From Nostoc sp. CENA543 (GTDB taxonomy: Bacteria > Cyanobacteriota > Cyanobacteriia > Cyanobacteriales > Nostocaceae): a DNA stretch of 64,000 nucleotides. The notes under the pieces were generated by a model. It was not told the origin of the DNA, did not search any database, and saw only the letters and a list, made by a program, of their open reading frames with translations. Positions 39,050-46,765 of this stretch are shown here, in pieces. The position numbers and the translations under genes were made by a program. Each line of letters opens with the position of its first letter. Positions within the stretch are counted from its first letter, which is position 1. The stretch is from positions 5,154,501 through 5,218,500 of the forward strand of contig NZ_CP023278.1 in assembly GCF_002896875.1 (NCBI RefSeq), written 5' to 3'.

Positions 39050-40729
39050 TTATAAAGAATTTTCATAACATTTTTTGACACGAGAAAAAAATAAGTGCAT
39101 TTGCCAAACTAACCAAGACTTGACTCGCCAAGCAGCCATTGAAAGGGTATCTGATGATGATTGTGGTATAAGTTTTGGACTTTGTGGTTCATAGTTTAAC
39201 CATTTTGCTGGTAGATGTCCCATTGGTGTCATTGGGGATAGTTGAAAGGTTAGTTGTTCATAGTCTAACCAATTTCCATCTTTTCGCCATCCTAAGCGAT
39301 CGCCCAGTTTTTTTTCTGTTTCATAATCTACTTGACCACCCATTTCACTCCAGATAGTCTGCTGAATTCTAAAGCCAAAATAACCATAACTGTATTGTTC
39401 CCACAGTTGATCAAGAATCTGGAGAACTTGACAAGGGAAGTTTTCAATATCTTCTTGATAAACTTCATCCCAATAATTTTTTTTCATAACTTTTAACATT
39501 AATTTTGCTGTTTCAATATCAGCTTCTTGCCATTTGTGCTTTGCTAGCAAATCACGCAATAGAGTATAATTAACGTCTTGATTAATAATAAATTCTTGCT
39601 TACCAGGAGGATGATTATTTGTCAGTTCTATTAATCCTGTTGCTTCCACAGCAGATAAAGAGGGTGGAGAGACAAAATTAACTTCTGCTTGGTCAAGGAT
39701 TTGGATTTGATCGGTGAGTTCCTGAGATACGTAATTAGAGATTAAATCGATGCCTTGCTCTAAAAATACCCCATCTTTGCTAATATCGAAATTATGGGTT
39801 TGCCAGTCTAATAATTGAGATTGAGTCAAAGCATCTTTTAATCTGGCATTTTTTTCATAAATTTTTACCATCAAATCGATGAAATTGGCAGCTACCGAAT
39901 TATTTTCCTCAATTTCTAATGAATTTGACTGGTACTTTAAAATATTATCACCAAGATTTTTAATGTCTCCGACAGTTGCATAAAAATATTCGTCCACTTT
40001 GACGACTTCATCTATTAAGGATTGAAAGGGACTAAAGTATCCTTGGATAGAATCTTCAAAATTAATAGCGTTGTAGGCAATCTTAGCAATTTCTTGCCGA
40101 ATTTTATGGGCTTTTTGCTGATATTCGTAAATTTCTTGATAAACTGCTAAATCTTTAACTATTTGCTGGACAACTTTCCTTTGATTTTTCGTATCCTCTG
40201 CTAGTTTACTAATGCCGCTACTAATGACTTTAATTTTATCTAAGGTTAATAAATAAGCATTACTCAATACAATAACCGCTTTGTAATTTTCTTTTTTTTC
40301 CCACTGAAGTTCGTGTAATATTTTAGGATTCTGATGATTTTTCAGTTCTAATTTACTTCTAGTGTCTTCTAATCTTTTGATTTCTAAATATTTCTCTTGA
40401 AATAATTTCTTGAGATTAGCCATCAGGCTCAATAAAAAATCGTGATAACTATCTTGATAGTTTTCGAGGAAATCAATGATATAATTATAATCTGTAATAA
40501 ATAGCTGAATTTCTGCTAAAATTTCTCCCTGATTAATTGCTTTTTTCCGTTTAATTATCCCACCAAAGTTATCATAACGAACACCTTCCTTAATAGATGT
40601 TTGGCGTTCTCTAATTTTTTTTTGAAATATTTTAACAGCGTGATTTTTCAGTACAGGTAATTGGTAAGTGCTTTCGTAAATTTTAACTTTCTTGTAGGTA
40701 ATAAATCTTTTTTGGTTTTGAGTCAGCAT
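39050..40729 (-). CDS. Coiled-coil protein with C-terminal GUN4-like domain
   Basis: 559 residues. Residues about 60-340 are charged, Lys/Glu/Gln-rich helices likely to form coiled coils. Residues about 386-515 read like a GUN4 domain: NYTLLRDLLAKHKWQEAD, ETAKLMLKVM, DIENFPCQVLQILDQLWEQY, FGFRIQQTIW, GDRLGWR, LTFQLSP and GHLPAKW appear in family order. GUN4 binds porphyrins and activates Mg-chelatase, and GUN4-like domains also occur in other cyanobacterial multidomain proteins. The gene starts 27 bp after the stop of the upstream ABC exporter on the same strand, which links it to the graspetide locus. The N-terminal part is not recognised. Its role in that locus is unknown. Confidence 0.78.
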   Translation of the reverse strand: MLTQNQKRFITYKKVKIYESTYQLPVLKNHAVKIFQKKIRERQTSIKEGVRYDNFGGIIKRKKAINQGEILAEIQLFITDYNYIIDFLENYQDSYHDFLLSLMANLKKLFQEKYLEIKRLEDTRSKLELKNHQNPKILHELQWEKKENYKAVIVLSNAYLLTLDKIKVISSGISKLAEDTKNQRKVVQQIVKDLAVYQEIYEYQQKAHKIRQEIAKIAYNAINFEDSIQGYFSPFQSLIDEVVKVDEYFYATVGDIKNLGDNILKYQSNSLEIEENNSVAANFIDLMVKIYEKNARLKDALTQSQLLDWQTHNFDISKDGVFLEQGIDLISNYVSQELTDQIQILDQAEVNFVSPPSLSAVEATGLIELTNNHPPGKQEFIINQDVNYTLLRDLLAKHKWQEADIETAKLMLKVMKKNYWDEVYQEDIENFPCQVLQILDQLWEQYSYGYFGFRIQQTIWSEMGGQVDYETEKKLGDRLGWRKDGNWLDYEQLTFQLSPMTPMGHLPAKWLNYEPQSPKLIPQSSSDTLSMAAWRVKSWLVWQMHLFFSRVKKCYENSL

Positions 40730-40756
40730 GATGGTGATTTGCTAAAGTGATGGAGT

Positions 40757-42541
40757 TTAAGATATAGCAAGAGAAACTGATTTCTGCTGTCGGTACTCCT
40801 CCACAGGGACGAGTCGCCAATGATAATTGTCTGTAAGTTCTAAAACCCATTGATGATAATTAAACAAACTTTCTCTGTGTCCCACGCTAATGAAAGTTTT
40901 GTTTGTAGCTTGTAATTGCTCATACAAACTTTGTTCATTTTTTAAATCTAAAGCACTCGTTGCTTCATCTAAGATCGTGAAGCTAGGTTGGGCGATTAAT
41001 AATCTTGCAAAAGCTAAACGTTGCTGTTCTCCCAAAGATAGGATATTTTCCCAATTTACTTCTGTGTCAAAACTTTTCACACGGGTAAGTAAGTTTTGCA
41101 GATTAACTTTGTGGAGGATGGCTTCTAGTTCGCGATCGCTCATTTTCCTATCTGTGTGTGGATAAAGTAGCTGTTCGCGCAGAGTCCCCAAGATGATATA
41201 AGGACGTTGGGGCAGAAATAACATTTCTTTTAAGGCTGGTCTAACTAACCTACCAGTTCCCGCATTCCACAAACCGGCGATCGCTCTCAACAGAGAACTT
41301 TTACCCCTTCCACTAGAACCAACAATTAACAACCCTTCCCCTGGTGGAACTGCTAATGACAAGTCTTTAACTATGACTTGTTCATAATTGGGTGTGTTTA
41401 AGGTGATATCCTCAAACGCTAAACGCGGTTCTTCTAACACTCTAATAGTGCTGACATTCTCAGGTTTTTGACTCACTAACGCTAACGCATCCGAAAACTC
41501 GGCTAAACGCTGGACGTAACTAGAAAATCTGCCTGAATTGCCAAATTCTGCAATTAATACGCCTAAAGCATTAGAAAACATAAAGCTACAGAAGGTAGCT
41601 TGACTAATTTCTCCATAATTAATTTTATCCTGAATGAATAATGGGGTGAGAATAAACATAGAAAAAATACTAATTGCAGACTGATAAGCACTATTAAAAA
41701 TATCTTGACCTCTTTCCCAATTCAGTCTGCGTTCGGCATTTTTCAAGACATTATCAAACCTGCGCTGAATAATATTGATTTCTTCTGTCTCCCCCTGAAA
41801 AAAAGCTATTGATTCGGCGTGGTTTCTTACATGAGTCAAGCAATAATTAAAGTCAGCTTTAAATGCTAATTCTTCTCGATTAATTTTTGCTAATTCTTGG
41901 CTTAAAAAAACCGCCACAAAATTCCCGACGATTGTATAAATTACCAGGTATATGGTAATTTGCTGAGAAATTGTCCAGAGAATAATTAAAGCAGCAATCA
42001 TATCCATGAACTTTTCTAAGAAGGTCGTGGAAAATCTGATAGCATTAATTGTAATAGGTTCAATTTCCTGGGCTATGCGTTGGTCTGGGTTAGCAATATT
42101 AGACTTAAAATTGATTTTATAGTAGGCTTGATTGCTAAAATATTTCGTTAAAATATGATTATTTAACCACTTGTACCAATCTATAGCAATTTTCTTTTTG
42201 ATATATTTAGAAAATGCACTGAGCAGGACAGTAACGACAATAAAAAGGATAGATATCCAGATAGTATTGAGATACTTTTCTAGATTTCTCTCTTCAATGA
42301 CGATATCAAAAACATAACGATTCCAAAAACTACTAACAGTATTGACACCTACAACAGAAATGATTAATATGAGCAAAAACAGAAACATTCCCCAGGAGTG
42401 AATCACTTCAGAAAATGCCCTTGTTCCTACTTCTGTCGGATACCAATAGGGGCCAGCAACTAATTTTAAATCCCGCCAAAGTTGTAAGAGAGTAGAAAAA
42501 GGATTGATTGGTGCTTGCTGATTAGCAATTCGAGTTTGCAT
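40757..42541 (-). CDS. BacA/YddA-type ABC exporter (permease-ATPase fusion)
   Basis: 594 residues. An N-terminal membrane part (about residues 30-340) has five or six hydrophobic helices and the EELAFKADFNYCLTHVRNHAESIAFFQGE stretch typical of the SbmA/BacA/YddA and ABCD-type permease fold. The C-terminal ATPase has GSSGRGKSSLL (Walker A), the signature LSLGEQQRLAFARLL and FTILDEATSALD (Walker B). Such transporters move peptides or fatty acyl molecules. It lies between the ATP-grasp ligase and the GUN4-domain gene, and is a close paralogue of the gene at 44425. Likely exports the graspetide. Confidence 0.88.
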   Translation of the reverse strand: MQTRIANQQAPINPFSTLLQLWRDLKLVAGPYWYPTEVGTRAFSEVIHSWGMFLFLLILIISVVGVNTVSSFWNRYVFDIVIEERNLEKYLNTIWISILFIVVTVLLSAFSKYIKKKIAIDWYKWLNNHILTKYFSNQAYYKINFKSNIANPDQRIAQEIEPITINAIRFSTTFLEKFMDMIAALIILWTISQQITIYLVIYTIVGNFVAVFLSQELAKINREELAFKADFNYCLTHVRNHAESIAFFQGETEEINIIQRRFDNVLKNAERRLNWERGQDIFNSAYQSAISIFSMFILTPLFIQDKINYGEISQATFCSFMFSNALGVLIAEFGNSGRFSSYVQRLAEFSDALALVSQKPENVSTIRVLEEPRLAFEDITLNTPNYEQVIVKDLSLAVPPGEGLLIVGSSGRGKSSLLRAIAGLWNAGTGRLVRPALKEMLFLPQRPYIILGTLREQLLYPHTDRKMSDRELEAILHKVNLQNLLTRVKSFDTEVNWENILSLGEQQRLAFARLLIAQPSFTILDEATSALDLKNEQSLYEQLQATNKTFISVGHRESLFNYHQWVLELTDNYHWRLVPVEEYRQQKSVSLAIS

Positions 42542-42580
42542 ATTTCAAATGTATATCAATGCCATGATTGTTGAGAGTTA

Positions 42581-42609
42581 CCTAACTAGCAGTAGCCAAG
42601 GTAGTTAGG
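42581..42609. promoter_or_regulatory. Small hairpin between ligase and exporter genes
   Basis: Perfect 8-bp arms CCTAACTA/TAGTTAGG with a 13-base loop, in the 96-bp gap between the ATP-grasp gene and the exporter gene. No U-run follows on the minus strand, so a terminator is unlikely; it may stabilise or attenuate the transcript. Confidence 0.3.
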
Positions 42610-42637
42610 AAATTTAATGATGATCAAACTTAAAATC

Positions 42638-43618
42638 CTAATTTTTACCTGTCAGGAGAACTTCTGCGATCGCCTGGGAAATGGGAAAGTGTGGTGCAAA
42701 AATCTCTAGCCAGAAAAATTCCCCCACGGGGTTAAGTTCCAAAAATACATATTGACCATCTGGTGTGACAATCATATCAATTGCCCCATAGTTTAAACTA
42801 AAATTAGCCATCATTTGTAGGAGCTTTTTCTCAATATTTTCAGGTAAATCATAGGGTTTCCAAGCGTCTTTTAATGCTCTTCCTTGTTTACGCCAGTCAT
42901 AATTAGCACCGGCACAATTTTGGGAATCTACGGCGGCGGTAAATACACGATGTCCAACAATAGTTATCCGCAACTCTAAAGCCTTGGGGATGTTTTCTTG
43001 AAATGTCATCGGACAAAAACGTAGTCCTTCCAGATTTTTTAAATCCTCATCTGTAACTGGACTTGTGAATACAAAAAACTGCTCTCCCTGTTCGCCAAAA
43101 ATAGCAAAGGAGGAAAGCATTTTTGTGACGATACCTTGTTGATGACAATCTAACGCAAATTGCTTAACTGCTTCTGGATTATTAGTAGTCAGAGTGCGTG
43201 GAGTCAGCAGTCCTAATTTTCGTGCTACTTGCAACTGTAGTTGTTTGTTATGAGTTCGTTCCACATTTGACATTTGATCAAGGTGAAAGCCTGGAAGACT
43301 AGCAATCATACCGCGAACCGTGGCGCGAGATTCTTTAATTGATGCTTCTTTATATTGCTTGTCCATCGTGTCGGGAATTCTCTCCCCGTAACGCATCCGC
43401 CGATACCAAACCGAGGACACCTCGTTTAAATCCAGTTGCTGTTCACCGTCAGTAATAATTACCCGTTCTGTGTCGCCTTGGTAAATATCCAGTTTCACTT
43501 CCGTAGGATATCTATCAGTATCAAAGCGAAATGCTTTTTCGCCTTGAGATTCAATAGCTTTGATGACTAGAGGAATGCTGTCATTGTCATTACTATATGT
43601 AATTATTAATACTGTCAT
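42638..43618 (-). CDS. mdnC: Microviridin-type ATP-grasp ligase (MdnC/MvdD-like)
   Basis: ATP-dependent ligase that forms omega-ester (lactone) rings in graspetides, acting on Thr/Ser and Asp/Glu side chains of the precursor core. 326 residues. The N-terminus MTVLIITYSNDND, the VSSVWYRRMRYG, LGLLTPRTLTTNNPEAV and ITKMLSSFAIFGE stretches, and the metal/ATP site FLELNPVGEFFW (from about residue 292, ELNP at 294-297) agree with the MdnC/MvdD branch rather than the MdnB/MvdC branch as I remember them. The precursor gene lies about 540 bp upstream on the same strand. No MdnB-type lactam ligase follows. Self-contained frame, ATG at 43618. Confidence 0.9.
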   Translation of the reverse strand: MTVLIITYSNDNDSIPLVIKAIESQGEKAFRFDTDRYPTEVKLDIYQGDTERVIITDGEQQLDLNEVSSVWYRRMRYGERIPDTMDKQYKEASIKESRATVRGMIASLPGFHLDQMSNVERTHNKQLQLQVARKLGLLTPRTLTTNNPEAVKQFALDCHQQGIVTKMLSSFAIFGEQGEQFFVFTSPVTDEDLKNLEGLRFCPMTFQENIPKALELRITIVGHRVFTAAVDSQNCAGANYDWRKQGRALKDAWKPYDLPENIEKKLLQMMANFSLNYGAIDMIVTPDGQYVFLELNPVGEFFWLEIFAPHFPISQAIAEVLLTGKN

Positions 43619-44154
43619 AAATATACGATTTTCATTAAATTAGTTTGTTGTTGGTGACTATAGAATCAGAATATCAGCGATCGCGGCCGCATTAAGCAAG
43701 TCTCAATTTTGCTTCAACATCCCCTACTGGCCTATAGGGTTAATTTTTCAAAACACATATTTACAGATGGTGTGACGATAAAATCTCATACTCCAAACAA
43801 CAACCCCCATTTATCCATAAAAACTTTTTTATTTAAATTTGTAGCTGCTTCATTTTAAATCCCCGACTTCTTATAGACATCGGCATAGTAGCTTGCCTAG
43901 ATGTGAGAATTCGGGGATATTAAGACAGTCATCAGTTATCAGTTATAACAGCGTCTAGTGATGTATTTGGCGGATGCAGCAACGCTTTTCACCAATTAGT
44001 TTGGTGCTTCCCAAATGTGATTTTACCCAACACAGTTTACTGTTCACTGTTTACTGTTAAAGTAGCAGCGATCGCCTAACTATTGTTAATACTTGAATCA
44101 GCAGTGTCGAGCTATTTGAACCTGCTATTTTTTTCACTTGTGAATTTACTATAT
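43619..44154. other. Non-coding region between precursor and ligase genes
   Basis: About 540 bp. An inverted repeat ATCCCCGACTTCT (43859-43871) / AGAATTCGGGGAT (43906-43918, one mismatch) can form a hairpin that might end or weaken transcription from the precursor. HIP1-like sites lie near 43678 and 44069. CAGTTAT and TTACTGT heptamer-like repeats occur at 43930-43950 and 44035-44060. I searched for a second short precursor and saw none. Confidence 0.5.
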
Positions 44155-44310
44155 CTAGCGATCTTCCCAGTCAGAAGGCCACTTAAAAGTCCAGATTGGT
44201 GGTGGTGTTGGCTCTGGTTCTGGTGTTTCTGGTGGCTCTTCTTCTACCAAGAAACGGGTAAAGAATGGCATTGCGTCGTTATTTCCTAATTTTGGTATTT
44301 TTGTGGACAT
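44155..44310 (-). CDS. mdnA: Microviridin-like graspetide precursor peptide
   Basis: 51 residues starting MSTKIPKLGNNDAMPFF. The leader has the ligase-docking motif PFFTRFL (residues 15-21; canonical PFFARFL). A strongly acidic, Pro-rich linker follows (residues 22-38, EEEPPETPEPEP type). The core IWTFKWPSDWEDR (39-51) contains the full TxKxPSDxED pattern: Thr41 and Ser46 for lactones with Asp47 and Glu49/Asp50, and Lys43 for a possible lactam. AGAGGAAA lies about 6 bases before the ATG, a good ribosome site. There is no Gly-Gly cleavage site, which many peptide leaders have. The gene sits 114 bp after an ABC exporter and upstream of the ATP-grasp gene. Confidence 0.93.
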   Translation of the reverse strand: MSTKIPKLGNNDAMPFFTRFLVEEEPPETPEPEPTPPPIWTFKWPSDWEDR

Positions 44311-44376
44311 TGCTGTTTTCCTCTGAGGAATTTTTGTTAGTCACTTAAGGTATAACAGCAAATTTTCGTATAAGCA

Positions 44377-44398
44377 AGGACATTTAAGACATTTAAGA
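44377..44398. repeat. 9-bp-period AGACATTTA repeats
   Basis: GGACATTTA AGACATTTA AG lies upstream of the graspetide precursor (minus-strand gene). Similar units occur at 32207-32226 (before the AAA-WD40 gene) and 38262-38280 (near the patatin gene). Confidence 0.5.
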
Positions 44399-44424
44399 TA
44401 TTACGAAATTTCATGGTTATCAGC

Positions 44425-46542
44425 TCACTCAAATACCTTGAGCCACTTCATAACCTTTGCATCTTTATTATAGCGGTAGGTAAAACCATCTTTAGCAGCA
44501 ATGGGTTGACCTTTGCTAGCTTTACTTCTCACAGTCCCCAGTGAATAGTTAGTTAACTTTTGCATTTCCTGATGAGAAAGTCCTACATTTGTAGCTATAT
44601 CTACTACTGCTATTTCTGGTGAATTTATGGATTCTTCATCAGTCGCAGAATCTGTGGTAACTTCTGCATTTTCAGGGGATATATTTAATGTTTCTGGTTG
44701 CATGGTAGATTGACTATTAGGTGTCAAATCTATTGTGATATTTGCAGTTGCAAAGATATCAGTAGCAATCTCTGGTGCTTTTTGCTGGCGATATTCCTCT
44801 ACAGTCAAAAGTCGCCAAGTAGAATCGTGTGCAAGTTCCAATACCCACTGATGGTAGTTAAATAAGCTTTCTCGATGTCCGACGCTAATGAATGTTGTGT
44901 TTGTCTGTTGTAATTGTTGATATAAATTACCTTCATTATGTAAGTCTAAAGCACTCGTAGCTTCGTCTAAAATCGTGAAGCTAGGACGGGTCACTAATAA
45001 GCGTGCAAATGCTAGACGTTGTTGTTCTCCTAATGAGAGGATATTTTCCCAAGGAAGTTCTGTATCAAAGCCATTGATGCGACTTAATAAGTTTTCTAGA
45101 TTAACTTGTTGCAAAATAGCTTCTAGTTCGCGATCGCTCATTTTGCGTTTCGTATGCGGATAGAGTAACTGTTCACGCAAAGTCCCTAAAATGATGTAAG
45201 GACGTTGAGGTAAAAACAATACTTCTTCTAAAGGAGGCCTCACCACACGACCACTTCCTGAGTTCCATAAACCTGCGATCGCTCTCAATAAAGAACTTTT
45301 TCCGCGACCACTCGGCCCTACAATCAACAGACCCTCTCCTGGTTGCACAGATAGAGACAATTCTTCGACAATTACCTGCTCATAATTGGGTGTTTGTAGT
45401 GTGACATTTTCAAAAGCTAGTCGCTTTTCTTCTACGGTTTTAATGATGCTGACATTCTCTGGTTCTTTAGTAACAATTGCTAAGGCATTCGACAGTTCCA
45501 CTAAACGTTCAATATAACTAGAAAAACGTCCTGAAGTGGCAAATTCTCTGATTAATTCTGCCATCGCCGTGGCGAACAGATTACAAGCTAAAGCCGCTTG
45601 AGAAAGTGTGCCGAAATCAATGTCCCCTTGAATCTGTAAAGGCCCAAATACTATAAATGGAAATATTTGAATAACCGCCTGATATCCTCGATTAAAGATG
45701 TCCTGACTTCTCTCCCAATCTATCTTACGTTTAACACTTTGCACAATCTTATTGAATCTACGCTTAACTATGTCTAATTCTTCCTCTTCTCCCTGGAAAA
45801 AAGCTATTGATTCTGCATGATTGCGAACATGAGTTAAACTGTATGTATAATCTGCTGATGATTCAACTTCCTCTTGTTTAATTTTGTTTAATTCCTGTGC
45901 CAAATAAATCGCAATTAAGTTACCAATTACAGTGTAACAAACCAAAGCAATTGCCACAAAACTGGACAGAGTCCACAACAGGACTAAAAAAGCTGTCATT
46001 TCTAGAACTTTTTCTAAAAACGTAGCTGAGAAACTCAAAAAATCTTTAGTCAAAGGCTCGATTTCTTGTGATATCTGTTGATCGGGATTGTTAATATCTG
46101 ATTTAAAATTTATTTTATAATAGGCCCGCTTCTTGAAATATTTTGCTAAAATCTGGTCGTTAAGCCATTGATACCAATCTAGAGCTATTTTCTTTCTAAC
46201 AAACTTAGAAATGCCTACTAAAAACGTTACCACAATGAGAGCAGCCCCATAAAGCAATAACAGTTCAGTGAATTTTTTGGCATCTTTGTCAACAGTAATC
46301 ACATCTAGTAAATAGCGGCTAACAAAGCTATTAAAAACCGTGACCGCCACAAGCGCAACAATTAATATGATTAAGAGAGCGAGCATTCCCCATGTGCGAA
46401 TCACATCTGAAAATGCGCGCTCGTTGGCATCTTTAGGATACCAATAGGGGCCGATGATCGTCTGGAAATTTTGCCAAAAATTATTAGCTTCCGTAGCAGA
46501 ATTATCTTTCCCAGAGTTATTAATAAAAGTTGTAGCTTGCAT
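44425..46542 (-). CDS. BacA/YddA-type ABC exporter with extra C-terminal domain
   Basis: 705 residues. Residues 1-590 match the neighbouring exporter closely over both membrane and ATPase parts (GPSGRGKSSLL, LSLGEQQRLAFARLL, FTILDEATSALD, SVGHRESLFNYHQWVLEL). Residues about 600-650 are a Thr/Ser/Glu/Pro-rich linker. The last ~50 residues form a small domain (LSHQEMQKLTNYSLGTVRSKASKGQP...) resembling a helix-turn-helix or wing, unusual on an exporter. The gene ends 114 bp before the graspetide precursor and begins after a hairpin behind the HphA-like gene. It may export the graspetide, the anabaenopeptin-type peptide, or both. Confidence 0.85.
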   Translation of the reverse strand: MQATTFINNSGKDNSATEANNFWQNFQTIIGPYWYPKDANERAFSDVIRTWGMLALLIILIVALVAVTVFNSFVSRYLLDVITVDKDAKKFTELLLLYGAALIVVTFLVGISKFVRKKIALDWYQWLNDQILAKYFKKRAYYKINFKSDINNPDQQISQEIEPLTKDFLSFSATFLEKVLEMTAFLVLLWTLSSFVAIALVCYTVIGNLIAIYLAQELNKIKQEEVESSADYTYSLTHVRNHAESIAFFQGEEEELDIVKRRFNKIVQSVKRKIDWERSQDIFNRGYQAVIQIFPFIVFGPLQIQGDIDFGTLSQAALACNLFATAMAELIREFATSGRFSSYIERLVELSNALAIVTKEPENVSIIKTVEEKRLAFENVTLQTPNYEQVIVEELSLSVQPGEGLLIVGPSGRGKSSLLRAIAGLWNSGSGRVVRPPLEEVLFLPQRPYIILGTLREQLLYPHTKRKMSDRELEAILQQVNLENLLSRINGFDTELPWENILSLGEQQRLAFARLLVTRPSFTILDEATSALDLHNEGNLYQQLQQTNTTFISVGHRESLFNYHQWVLELAHDSTWRLLTVEEYRQQKAPEIATDIFATANITIDLTPNSQSTMQPETLNISPENAEVTTDSATDEESINSPEIAVVDIATNVGLSHQEMQKLTNYSLGTVRSKASKGQPIAAKDGFTYRYNKDAKVMKWLKVFE

Positions 46543-46669
46543 TTGGATAAGGGTAAATTTATTTTTTCCTTTAGATAATAGATATCAATCAAATAATGCT
46601 AATAGATATGAGCCTGGTGTCAGCGTCAAAGCAAAGCTACACCAACAAAAATTTGACAAAATATCTCTA

Positions 46670-46727
46670 TCAATACTCAAGGTTGACGAACTATTTAGGT
46701 GTTCGCCAACATTATCTTGAGTATTGA
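46670..46727 (-). terminator. Long hairpin after the HphA-like gene
   Basis: Perfect 12-bp outer arms TCAATACTCAAG/CTTGAGTATTGA and 10-bp inner arms GTTGACGAAC/GTTCGCCAAC (one mismatch), with a 5-base bulge. It begins 39 bases after the stop of the gene at 46766. There is no strong U-run, so termination is plausible but not certain. Confidence 0.5.
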
Positions 46728-46765
46728 ACTATGGGTAATTTTAAGTTGTCAATCAGCACAGTAGA

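Noticed and set aside
43619-44154. Search for an MdnB gene or second precursor between ligase and precursor
   Set aside because: No frame over 70 codons on the minus strand and no second PFFxRFL or PSD(W/x)(E/D) core.
44083-44289. Plus-strand 68-codon frame with Trp-rich end
   Set aside because: It is the reverse of the graspetide precursor gene; the Trp run mirrors the Pro/Gly-rich linker codons.
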